Made by a program: the position numbers and the translations under genes. 6,356 nt of DNA from Firmicutes bacterium UBA5500 (GTDB lineage: Bacteria; Bacillota; UBA994; UBA5500). Below, one piece after another: positions 1-5,827 of the stretch (position 1 is the first letter of the stretch; the number at the start of each line of letters is the position of its first letter). The notes beneath the pieces are model-generated. The model was not told the DNA's origin. It worked only from the letters and a program-made list of their open reading frames with translations, and made no database searches. Location: contig DIPA01000123.1 of assembly GCA_002427055.1 (NCBI GenBank), forward strand, positions 6,469-12,824, given 5' to 3'.

Positions 1-58
1 ATTTACTCAAAAATCTCTGATAAGAAGTAAACGCCTTGTCATAGATTTTTGAGTAAAT
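1..58. repeat. Perfect 16-bp inverted repeat at the window edge
   Basis: ATTTACTCAAAAATCT at 1-16 is the exact reverse complement of AGATTTTTGAGTAAAT at 43-58, with a 26-base spacer. It lies inside the TPR coding frame and reads in frame on both arms. Since it begins at base 1 it may extend further left. It could be a real hairpin or recombination site, or a fold-back artefact at a contig end. Confidence 0.85.
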
Positions 59-373
59 ATAAACGACACCGCGATTAATGAGAACCTCGGCCTGTAACAA
101 AGGGTCTAATTCATCACTTGCTTGCGCCTGCGCCAAAAACTGGTCGGCTTCATTGAGGTTACCAAGCCGCAAATGCGCTTTTCCGATCAAGGCGAGGCTC
201 TTTACTATACCTTTACCATAATTAGCCGCTACAGCTAGCTGATAGGCTTGCTGTGCAGTTGTCAACATGTGAGCCGGAGCAATCCGTTCCAGATCTTCGG
301 CTTGTCCATTCAGTGAATCTACTTCTGCTAACGATTGTCCTGGTTCCTTATCAGACCGACTAGTAAGTGGCAA
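1..373 (-). CDS. TPR-repeat protein, N-terminal part (runs off left edge)
   Basis: This is an open minus-strand frame of 124 codons with no stop, cut by the left end of the window. The start is taken as TTG at 373, five bases after a GGGGGGTG Shine-Dalgarno-like run (386-379). An in-frame stop lies about seven codons further upstream, so the true start must be close. The translation begins MPLTSRSDKEPGQSL. Residues about 56-86 (IVKSLALIGKAHLRLGNLNE onward, with ADQFLAQAQ) form a typical TPR helix pair with the small/aromatic spacing of the motif. Residues 94-124 (AEVLINRGVVYIYSKIYDKA onward) form a second. There is no signal peptide or membrane segment in the visible part, so it is probably cytoplasmic. 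TPR arrays of this style often precede a GGDEF, histidine-kinase or helix-turn-helix output domain in clostridia, but that part is outside the window and the output cannot be named. The frame and TPR pattern are seen; the start codon and any signalling role are inferred. Confidence 0.75.
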   Translation of the reverse strand, partial: MPLTSRSDKEPGQSLAEVDSLNGQAEDLERIAPAHMLTTAQQAYQLAVAANYGKGIVKSLALIGKAHLRLGNLNEADQFLAQAQASDELDPLLQAEVLINRGVVYIYSKIYDKAFTSYQRFLSK

Positions 374-472
374 AGGAACACCCCCCAATCTTCACTTGCT
401 CATTGGCACAGTCAAATACTATATGAACAAGTCTATTATATCGTACTAAAATTATAAATTCACTCATGTCGA

Positions 473-486
473 AGAAACTAGTTTCT
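473..486. promoter_or_regulatory. 14-bp perfect palindrome, candidate operator upstream of splB
   Basis: AGAAACTAGTTTCT is self-complementary over all 14 bases. It lies in the divergent region between the TPR gene and splB and abuts a TATACT -10-like hexamer at 486-491. No convincing -35 box sits 16-18 bases upstream of that hexamer. A TATAAT on the minus strand (440-435) could serve the TPR gene but also lacks a good -35. The arms resemble a degenerate LexA-type GAAC-N4-GTTC site with one change per half, which is only a weak similarity. The rest of 374-570 shows no gene; a shorter palindrome ATTCTAGAAT lies at 529-538. Confidence 0.35.
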
Positions 487-570
487 ATACTCCAACAAAA
501 CAATTTGGTTATTTAGCTTCCACAACAGATTCTAGAATTAGCCGCAGAGAGGCAGGGAAAACTATGCTTT

Positions 571-577
571 GAGGTGA
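571..577 (+). promoter_or_regulatory. Ribosome binding site that fixes the splB start
   Basis: GAGGTGA is a close match to the anti-Shine-Dalgarno complement and lies five bases before ATG 583. An in-frame GTG at 574 is part of this site and has no good site of its own at the right distance, so ATG 583 is preferred as the start. Confidence 0.8.
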
Positions 578-582
578 GAAAA

Positions 583-1608
583 ATGTACCTTTGGCGTCCG
601 CAAAGAGTGATTTTTGAACCACGGGCACTTGAGTACGAACGGGGGCAGAGACTGTTTCGCTTGTTTTCTAATCAACCGGGCATTGAACTCGCCACCACTC
701 CTTCCCACAATCGCGTCACCGGCATACCTGGCAAAACAGCCAAAGAGGCCTACGACGAGGCCAAACGGACACTAGTCATTGGTGTCAGGAAAATTAGTGA
801 GTTCGCCACCTGCAAACCTTCGGCTCATTATCAACTGCCACTAGCTACAAGTTGCCCCGGCAAGTGTGAATACTGCTATCTGAACACTACCTTGGGCAAA
901 CGCCCCTATGTACGCATTTACGTGAACGTTGAAGAGGTTCTAGAAAAAGCAGCTAGTTATATAGAAGCCCGCTTGCCTGAAACAACGATTTTTGAAGGAG
1001 CAGCTACCGGTGACCCCCTGGCAGTGGAGGACTATAGTGACGCTTTGAAAACAGCAATTAGCTTCTTTGCTAAGCAGCAAAAGGGCCGTTTCCGTTTCGT
1101 CAGCAAATTCCCCAATGTCGATTCGCTACTTAATATTGAGCACAACGACCATACGCGTATCAGGTTTAGCCTTAACACCGACTCCATCATCAGCCAATAT
1201 GAAAAGGCAACGCCCAATCTGGCTGAAAGGCTAACTGCTGCGCGCAAAGTTCATCTAGCCAACTACCCACTCGGTTTTCTCATTGCGCCCATTATCATCT
1301 ACAGAGGATGGCAATTAGAATATGACCAGCTGCTACATAGCCTGGCCGAGCAACTAGCTACCGACGTACCCAACTTAACTTTTGAGCTAATTACTCATCG
1401 CTATACTACTCGGGCCAAGAACAACATACTGGAGCGCAACCCCAACACCACTCTGCCAATGCAAGAAGAAGAGCGACGGTATAAGTATGGGCAATTTGGC
1501 TATGGGAAGTATGTTTATCCCAAAGAAGTTTACGAAGAGGTAAGAAGCTTCTTCGAGAGTAAAATTAGCCATTACTTCCCTAGCGCTGTAGTCGATTACC
1601 TAGTGTAG
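583..1608 (+). CDS. splB: Spore photoproduct lyase (radical SAM DNA repair enzyme)
   Basis: Repairs the spore photoproduct, the methylene-bridged thymine dimer formed by UV in dormant spores, back to two thymines using a 4Fe-4S cluster and S-adenosylmethionine during germination. The product is 341 residues from ATG 583, the usual family length. Numbering from that ATG, the radical SAM CX3CX2C motif is C91, C95, C98 in CPGKCEYCYL, with the family's tyrosines Y97 and Y99 around the last Cys. The segment KPSAHYQLPLATSC before the cluster, FEGAATGDP, FELITHR and the C-terminal RRYKYGQFGYGKYVY are family landmarks. Position 141, the hydrogen-donor Cys in the Bacillus subtilis enzyme, is Ala here (FEGAAT). 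The only non-cluster Cys is C77 (FATCKPS), where, as I recall it, the Bacillus enzyme has Ser. It appears monocistronic, ending in a hairpin terminator; no splA-like gene precedes it. Family assignment is near certain; the use of C77 as donor is inferred. Confidence 0.95.
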   Translation: MYLWRPQRVIFEPRALEYERGQRLFRLFSNQPGIELATTPSHNRVTGIPGKTAKEAYDEAKRTLVIGVRKISEFATCKPSAHYQLPLATSCPGKCEYCYLNTTLGKRPYVRIYVNVEEVLEKAASYIEARLPETTIFEGAATGDPLAVEDYSDALKTAISFFAKQQKGRFRFVSKFPNVDSLLNIEHNDHTRIRFSLNTDSIISQYEKATPNLAERLTAARKVHLANYPLGFLIAPIIIYRGWQLEYDQLLHSLAEQLATDVPNLTFELITHRYTTRAKNNILERNPNTTLPMQEEERRYKYGQFGYGKYVYPKEVYEEVRSFFESKISHYFPSAVVDYLV

Positions 1609-1633
1609 AATCGTTGGGGACGCCAGCCGGATG

Positions 1634-1676
1634 AAGGCGATCATTCTTTAGTAAGAGTCATCGCCTTGTTTGTGTT
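1634..1676 (+). terminator. Probable Rho-independent terminator of splB
   Basis: Arms 1634-1648 (AAGGCGATCATTCTT) and 1653-1667 (AAGAGTCATCGCCTT) pair over 15 positions with one C-C mismatch and one G-U pair around a TAGT loop. A T-rich but interrupted tail (GTTTGTGTT) follows. It sits 26 bases after the splB stop. The broken T tract makes it weaker than the other two terminators in the window. Confidence 0.65.
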
Positions 1677-1772
1677 ATAGAGACCATGCCACAGTTTGAG
1701 TCAAAGGAAACAAAAACAATACAACCATATATTGAAATAAATTGATATACTGAGGTAAACTAAAGAAGCAGA

Positions 1773-1778
1773 TATAAT
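1773..1778 (+). promoter_or_regulatory. Candidate -10 box for the triple-FMN protein gene
   Basis: A perfect TATAAT lies 38 bases before ATG 1816 in an AT-rich stretch after the splB terminator. The hexamer 17 bases upstream (CTGAGG, 1750-1755) matches a -35 box at only three positions, and the better TTGATA at 1742-1747 is 25 bases away, so either an activator helps or this is chance. Confidence 0.35.
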
Positions 1779-1815
1779 ATCGCTCGACGTGTAATGTAGA
1801 GGGAGGAGAGAGAGC

Positions 1816-2919
1816 ATGCGAGATACAATCAAGCTGGGGGTTATCTTAGCCCTCTTTTGTGCAATTGCCGGCGCCTCATTAGCTGTTGTCCATGCTATTA
1901 CCAGTGACATAATTGCCGCAAGACAGGAGCAAGAACTGATGAGCAGATTACAGGAATTAGCTCCTCAGGCCGAGCGTTTTGAGAAAATGCAGCCGGAAGC
2001 TGGCGGCACATATTATCTAGGCTGGCGCAGCGACGCTATTGTTGGTGCCATACTAGAGGGATCAGCTAAAGGTTACGGTGGCGATATACGTCTTTTAGTT
2101 GCCGTCGATGCAGAAGGCAAGGTTAGCGGAATCAGGGTCATCGAACACAGTGAAACGATAGGTATAGGCGCTAGGGCCTTGCAACCAGAGTTCCTGCAGC
2201 AGTTTAGCGGGCATGCCCATGATGAGCCGTTAGTAGCGGGTAAAAACGTTGATGTGATTGCCGGCGCCACTGTCTCTTCACGGGCAGTGATGTCGAGTAT
2301 AACCAATGCCCTAGAGCTATACAAGACAGAGGTATTAAGAATCAACACTGATGACGGCTGGGATTTGGCAAAAGTGCCCGACGGGGTTTACGAAGGAACG
2401 GCTCAAGGCTATAAGAGCGAAATCAAGGTCAAGGTAACAGTAGCTGCAGGGCGCATAACGGCAGTCGACGTTGTATCTATTGCAGACACACCTGAAGTGT
2501 ATCCGGACGCAGTAGAACAAGTGCCACAACGAATTATAGATAAACAGCACTGGCAAGTAGATGCCGCTACCGGCGCTTCTTTGTCAAGCAAGGGCATTAT
2601 GGAAGCTGTGCGTGCCGCTATACCCGACACTAGCTTGAAGTTTGACCAGATTGCCGATGGCAGCTACGAGGGTGTTGGCCAAGGGCTTAACGGCGAAATC
2701 AAGGTTCGCGTAACTGTCGCCGATGGCGCTGTAACGGAAATTTCAGTACTGTCTCATCAAGAGACCGAGTATGTGAGCGACCCAGCCTTTGAGCAAATTC
2801 CGCCGGCAATCATCGACAAGCAAAGCGTCAAGGTCGATTCAGTAACCGGTGCTACCTATACCAGTCAAGGGCTGATTGAGGCCATAACTAACGCCTTAGA
2901 AGCGGCTCCCGCACGCTAA
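1816..2919 (+). CDS. Membrane-anchored protein with three tandem FMN-binding domains, first RnfG-like
   Basis: A 367-residue predicted extracytoplasmic electron carrier. ATG 1816 follows GGGAGGAG (1801-1808) by seven bases. One membrane helix at about residues 6-28 anchors the N-terminus, as in RnfG. Domain 1 (about 65-168) is RnfG-like, with GYGGDIRLLV, the SETIGIGAR segment and flavinylation motif DVIAGATVSS, acceptor T152. Domain 2 (about 189-269) starts DGVYEGTAQGY and has DAATGASLSS, acceptor S255. Domain 3 (about 281-361) starts DGSYEGVGQGL and has DSVTGATYTS, acceptor T347. Domains 2 and 3 are roughly half identical, so they arose by internal duplication. In this family (FMN_bind) an ApbE transferase attaches FMN by phosphoester to the Thr or Ser of such motifs, so up to three flavins are predicted. 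No rnf subunits, apbE or cytochrome genes adjoin it, so the redox partner is unknown. Domain content is seen; the flavin count and role are inferred. Confidence 0.88.
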   Translation: MRDTIKLGVILALFCAIAGASLAVVHAITSDIIAARQEQELMSRLQELAPQAERFEKMQPEAGGTYYLGWRSDAIVGAILEGSAKGYGGDIRLLVAVDAEGKVSGIRVIEHSETIGIGARALQPEFLQQFSGHAHDEPLVAGKNVDVIAGATVSSRAVMSSITNALELYKTEVLRINTDDGWDLAKVPDGVYEGTAQGYKSEIKVKVTVAAGRITAVDVVSIADTPEVYPDAVEQVPQRIIDKQHWQVDAATGASLSSKGIMEAVRAAIPDTSLKFDQIADGSYEGVGQGLNGEIKVRVTVADGAVTEISVLSHQETEYVSDPAFEQIPPAIIDKQSVKVDSVTGATYTSQGLIEAITNALEAAPAR

Positions 2920-2952
2920 GAGTATTCATTGTCTCCATTGCCAATAAGCATC

Positions 2953-2989
2953 AAGGTCCCCCGCACTACTGAGTGCGGGGGACCTTTTT
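2953..2989 (+). terminator. Strong Rho-independent terminator after the triple-FMN gene
   Basis: A perfect 15-bp stem, AAGGTCCCCCGCACT (2953-2967) and AGTGCGGGGGACCTT (2972-2986), with an ACTG loop and a T run at 2985-2989. It ends the plus-strand unit. On the minus strand the stem is followed by GATGCTTATT, which is not T-rich. The convergent MATE gene, which has no terminator of its own, may therefore read into this hairpin with only partial termination. Confidence 0.93.
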
Positions 2990-3019
2990 ATTGAGCATTC
3001 TTCTGAACGACATAAACAC

Positions 3020-4420
3020 CTAGGCTGTAGCTGTCTCTGCCCGCTGCTCTGCTGGCTTGGTCACTCGCCAAGTACGCCAGCGTCCTCTAAGGTAAGCCAC
3101 AATCAAGATACTGCTTCCAGCCACCTCTGCCACGGTGAAACTAAGGGCAGCATAAACAAAAGGTAACTGCAATACCTGCACACAGATAAAAAGGAAAGGT
3201 AACTGCACTGCCCAACGAGAGACTACACCAGAGATGAGGAAAGGAAAATTATAACCAGCTCCAACCAGCGCAGTAGCTAGGCCAATGGCAAATCCGGCTA
3301 TAATCAACATCGGCAGCAATACGTAAATAATGGTACACCCCATCGCTATGACATCTGCATCAGCTGTGAACAGTCGCAGCAACTGAGCCGGGAAAGCCGC
3401 CACTAACAGGGAAAGCGCTGTCATACTGCCAACCCCTAGGCCAGCAGCCACTTTAGCTGTCTGTTCAGCCCGCTCAACCTGCTGTGCACCCAAGTTCTGC
3501 CCAACAATCGTGCTGCCACCGGACATTATGCCATTGAGCGGCACGAAGAAGAACCCCGCTAACCGCTGCACAATACCCATAGCCGCCAGTGCCACCGTGC
3601 CGTAACCAGCAACAAAACGCAAAACAAAGACATCGCCAATACTCCGTAGCAACGATTCTAGACTCTGCGGTAGCCCAATCTTGAGCAATTGCCAATCGAT
3701 TTCCCAATCTAAGCGCAAGAGTCCCTGCAGGCGGGGGCGTACCTGGCTCTTACCGGAAAAAAGCATCCAGGCTCCAAACAGAAATGACAACGCTGCCGAA
3801 ATCTCGGTCGCTAAAGCAGCACCGGTAATGCCTAAGCCGAGACCTGAAATACCCAGGAAAGGCACTGTCTCAAAAATGAACAATGGGTCGAGCAATATGT
3901 TTAGCCCGGCAGAAACAAACATGATCTGCATGGCCCGGTGTGCATCACCAACACAGCGCAAAGCGGTAGCCACTGTAAAGGAACTGAACATTATCGGCAA
4001 CATAAGCATCCGAATTCGCCCATAGGCAAGCGCCTCAGCAATAACCTCGGCATCATCAGTAAACAAGCCCATCAGGCGGGGCATCAACGGCATAATGAGC
4101 ATACTGGCTATCACAGCTAACAGCGCCTTAAAAACGAGCGTTTGCTCTATCACCCGTTCAGTTCTCTCCAAGTCCTTGGCCCCGAAACTCTGCGATATTA
4201 GTGAAAGCGAACTATTACCTACTACGTTATTAAGGACGAAGGACAAATAGTAAATGACAGAGAAAACAGTAACTGCAGCCACAGCACTGGACGAAAGTTG
4301 CCCTACCCATGCCATGTCCACCAATTCATAAAGCGTCTGGGCCATGAAACCGAGCATCATGGGAATAGCTGTGGCAACCAAATTATTAATTACGTTACCT
4401 TGGGTCAGGTCGCGTTTCAT
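3020..4420 (-). CDS. MATE-family multidrug/cation antiporter
   Basis: A 466-residue integral membrane exporter that expels organic cations or other toxic compounds using a sodium or proton gradient; the substrate cannot be read from sequence. Start ATG 4420 is preferred over in-frame TTG 4438 because the TTG lies within the GAGGAGGTG ribosome site. The protein has the length and roughly twelve hydrophobic segments expected of the family, in two MatE halves (about 14-175 and 235-400). Hallmarks are P20 in the first helix (ATAIPMMLG), D35 in LVDMAWVGQLSSSAVAAV, LDPLFIFE in the first half, and GGSTIVGQNLGAQQVERAEQ opening the second half. The C-terminus is a short charged tail. The gene is divergent from the amine dehydrogenase-like gene, and a possible small membrane protein overlaps its start. 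It could be a NorM-type or DinF-type MATE; the subfamily is not resolved. Confidence 0.93.
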   Translation of the reverse strand: MKRDLTQGNVINNLVATAIPMMLGFMAQTLYELVDMAWVGQLSSSAVAAVTVFSVIYYLSFVLNNVVGNSSLSLISQSFGAKDLERTERVIEQTLVFKALLAVIASMLIMPLMPRLMGLFTDDAEVIAEALAYGRIRMLMLPIMFSSFTVATALRCVGDAHRAMQIMFVSAGLNILLDPLFIFETVPFLGISGLGLGITGAALATEISAALSFLFGAWMLFSGKSQVRPRLQGLLRLDWEIDWQLLKIGLPQSLESLLRSIGDVFVLRFVAGYGTVALAAMGIVQRLAGFFFVPLNGIMSGGSTIVGQNLGAQQVERAEQTAKVAAGLGVGSMTALSLLVAAFPAQLLRLFTADADVIAMGCTIIYVLLPMLIIAGFAIGLATALVGAGYNFPFLISGVVSRWAVQLPFLFICVQVLQLPFVYAALSFTVAEVAGSSILIVAYLRGRWRTWRVTKPAEQRAETATA

Positions 4421-4604
4421 CGACTTGCACCTCCTCAAGTTTTGCCATTACAAACATACAGCATGCCCTTACTAAAGTCAAGGCCCATATTATAATTAAT
4501 AAGGATATCGGAGCAAGGATGGCTTTTCCCTGAATTATCCCAGGCAAGCCAAAGAATAAGAGAATCGCAATTGGCAACATGTTTATCAAGGGGCGAATTC
4601 CCAT
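4395..4604 (-). CDS. Possible small two-helix membrane protein overlapping the MATE start
   Basis: A 69-codon frame from ATG 4604 whose stop lies inside the MATE gene, overlapping it by 26 bases in another frame. The product starts MGIRPLINMLPIAILLFFGL and has two hydrophobic stretches, about residues 8-25 and 29-54, followed by a charged tail (KLEEVQVDETRPDPR). A Shine-Dalgarno-like AAGGGGG (4622-4616) lies about 11 bases upstream, a little far. For: membrane-like composition, same strand as an exporter, and an overlap placing the MATE ribosome site within it, typical of coupled genes. Against: short length, weak spacing, and no family I recognise. An internal start at M9 is possible. If real it could be an accessory peptide of the exporter, but no function is claimed. 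Confidence 0.35.
   Translation of the reverse strand: MGIRPLINMLPIAILLFFGLPGIIQGKAILAPISLLIIIWALTLVRACCMFVMAKLEEVQVDETRPDPR
4428..4436 (-). promoter_or_regulatory. Ribosome binding site that fixes the MATE start
   Basis: Read on the minus strand this is GAGGAGGTG, a near-ideal Shine-Dalgarno, seven bases before ATG 4420. It overlaps the alternative TTG 4438 start and lies inside the upstream small reading frame, which would allow translational coupling. Confidence 0.85.
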
Positions 4605-4622
4605 CGAATTTAAATGACCCCC

Positions 4623-4653
4623 TTGACCCTATACTAAGTATAGGGTGTAAATT
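4623..4653 (+). promoter_or_regulatory. MerR-type promoter for the amine dehydrogenase-like gene
   Basis: A -35 box TTGACC (4623-4628) and a -10 box TAAATT (4648-4653, preceded by TG) are separated by 19 bases. This is longer than the normal 17 and is the spacing typical of MerR-family-activated promoters, with the palindrome filling the spacer. The gene start GTG 4687 lies 33 bases downstream. Promoter elements are seen; regulation by a MerR protein is inferred. Confidence 0.65.
4626..4646. promoter_or_regulatory. 21-bp perfect palindromic operator, MerR-like
   Basis: Arms ACCCTATACT (4626-4635) and AGTATAGGGT (4637-4646) are exact reverse complements around a single central A (4636). The site lies between the -35 and -10 boxes of the plus-strand promoter, where MerR-family dimers bind and untwist DNA, and the ACCCTATA-type arms resemble metal- or drug-sensing MerR operators. 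It is also 22 bases upstream of the small minus-strand frame at 4604, so it could affect both directions. No merR gene is in the window. Confidence 0.75.
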
Positions 4654-4686
4654 GACAATAGAACAAATAAAGGGGGAGTCTCACAA

Positions 4687-5715
4687 GTGAAAGAAAGAAT
4701 TCGTGTTATCCAGTACGGTTGTGGCAAGATGGGCAGAGTCTTTCTCCGCTACTTGTACGAGAAAGGCGCAGAAATCGTCGGCGCTATCGACGTCAACCCT
4801 GCTGTAGTTGGCAAGGACGTTGGTGAAATTGCCGGTCTGGGACGTAAGCTCAACATACCTGTCCGCTCGGATGCCGAGAACGTTTTCAAAGAGTGCGACG
4901 CTCACGTTTGTGTCATTGCTACCATGAGCCTCATGTCTGACGTCTATGACGCCTTCGCCTTGGCAGCACGTTATGGCGTGAATGCCATCAGCACCTGTGA
5001 AGAAGCCTTCTACCCGTGGACAACCTCTCCGGCCATTACCAACAGACTAGACAGATTAGCCAAAGACAACAATTGCACCTTAGCAGGCTCCGGTTACCAG
5101 GATGTCTATTGGGGTAATCTGATCGCCGCACTAGCTGGCGCAACTCACAGAATCACTCGCATCGAGGGCTCATCCAGCTACAACGTCGAGGACTATGGCA
5201 TTGCCTTAGCCCAAGTGCACGGTGCCGGTTTATCACCGGCTGAATTCGAAGAGCAAATTGCCAAGAACGATAGCCTACCTTCTTACATGTGGAACGCCAG
5301 CGAGTGGCTATGCTCTCAATTCGGTTGGAGCATCAAGTCTATCGAGCAGAAGCTAGTGCCTCTGTTCCATGACCAAGACGTCGAGTCTTCCACCCTTGGC
5401 ATGACTGTCAAAGCTGGTAACGCCTTAGGCATGTCCGCCGTAGTTACCACCGTCACCAACCAAGGACCTATCCTAGTCACCGAGTGCATCGGGAAAGTGT
5501 ATCCACCGGGAGAAGTCGATACCAACCTCTGGACTATTCATGGCGAGCCTAACACCACCGTGAAGATCGAGCAGCCGGCCACCGTCGAGCTGACCTGTGC
5601 CACCATAGTTAACCGCATTCCACAACTACTCACTGCCCCGGCAGGCTTCTATACCACCGAGAAACTAGCGCCGGCGAAGTACTTGACCTATCCTATGCAT
5701 CTCTACGTCGACTGA
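4687..5715 (+). CDS. 2,4-diaminopentanoate dehydrogenase-like NAD(P)-dependent oxidoreductase
   Basis: A 342-residue cytoplasmic protein of the DapB-like / Ord family. The characterised clostridial member oxidatively deaminates 2,4-diaminopentanoate in ornithine fermentation, releasing ammonia and NAD(P)H. GTG 4687 is the start, eight bases after AAGGGGGAG (4670-4678). The N-terminal Rossmann fold shows GCGKMG at 11-16 and an acidic residue D35 after the second strand (VGAIDVNP). STCEEAFYPW (102-111) and AGSGYQDVYWGN (133-144) are landmarks of the family, and the end TAPAGFYTTEKLAPAKYL matches its usual C-terminus. No oraS/oraE, orr or ort genes adjoin it, so the substrate may be another amino compound. 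It has its own MerR-type promoter and terminator, so it is probably an inducible single gene. By eye its codons end in C more often than those of its neighbours, suggesting high expression. Family is secure; substrate is inferred by similarity only. Confidence 0.85.
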   Translation: MKERIRVIQYGCGKMGRVFLRYLYEKGAEIVGAIDVNPAVVGKDVGEIAGLGRKLNIPVRSDAENVFKECDAHVCVIATMSLMSDVYDAFALAARYGVNAISTCEEAFYPWTTSPAITNRLDRLAKDNNCTLAGSGYQDVYWGNLIAALAGATHRITRIEGSSSYNVEDYGIALAQVHGAGLSPAEFEEQIAKNDSLPSYMWNASEWLCSQFGWSIKSIEQKLVPLFHDQDVESSTLGMTVKAGNALGMSAVVTTVTNQGPILVTECIGKVYPPGEVDTNLWTIHGEPNTTVKIEQPATVELTCATIVNRIPQLLTAPAGFYTTEKLAPAKYLTYPMHLYVD

Positions 5716-5729
5716 ACTTACTCCAGAGC

Positions 5730-5759
5730 AGGCCCCGCCATAATGGTGGGGCCTTTTTT
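5730..5759 (+). terminator. Rho-independent terminator after the dehydrogenase-like gene
   Basis: AGGCCCCGCCA (5730-5740) pairs with TGGTGGGGCCT (5744-5754), 11 pairs including one G-U, around a TAA loop, followed by six T (5754-5759). It sits 15 bases after the stop and separates this gene from the YheC/YheD-type gene, which must then have its own promoter. I find no clear promoter in 5760-5812. Confidence 0.92.
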
Positions 5760-5827
5760 GATAGGTTGTAACCATTACTAACAACTCAGCAATATGATGT
5801 TAAGGGGGTCAGAGAGGGGGGATTTGA

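Noticed and set aside
529..538. ATTCTAGAAT palindrome upstream of splB
   Set aside because: A 10-bp palindrome is expected several times by chance in a window of this size and it has no promoter context.
574..582. GTG 574 as the splB start
   Set aside because: It lies inside the GAGGTGA ribosome site; ATG 583 has the correct spacing and gives the usual family length and residue numbering.
2073..2630. Minus-strand frames under the triple-FMN gene
   Set aside because: They are antisense shadows of three clearly conserved FMN-binding domains, with Cys- and Ser-rich translations typical of shadows.
3681..4120. Plus-strand frames of 114 and 60 codons
   Set aside because: They lie wholly antisense to the well-conserved MATE gene, have polar low-quality translations, and show no ribosome site or recognisable domain.
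4421..4438. TTG 4438 as the MATE start
   Set aside because: It overlaps the GAGGAGGTG ribosome site, which serves ATG 4420.
4298..4495. Plus-strand 65-codon frame across the MATE start
   Set aside because: It is antisense to the MATE N-terminus and its ribosome site; the translation is His- and Pro-rich without a domain.
4652..4657. Perfect TTGACA as a second -35 box before the dehydrogenase-like gene
   Set aside because: No -10 hexamer lies 16-19 bases downstream; that region is the AAGGGGGAG ribosome site.
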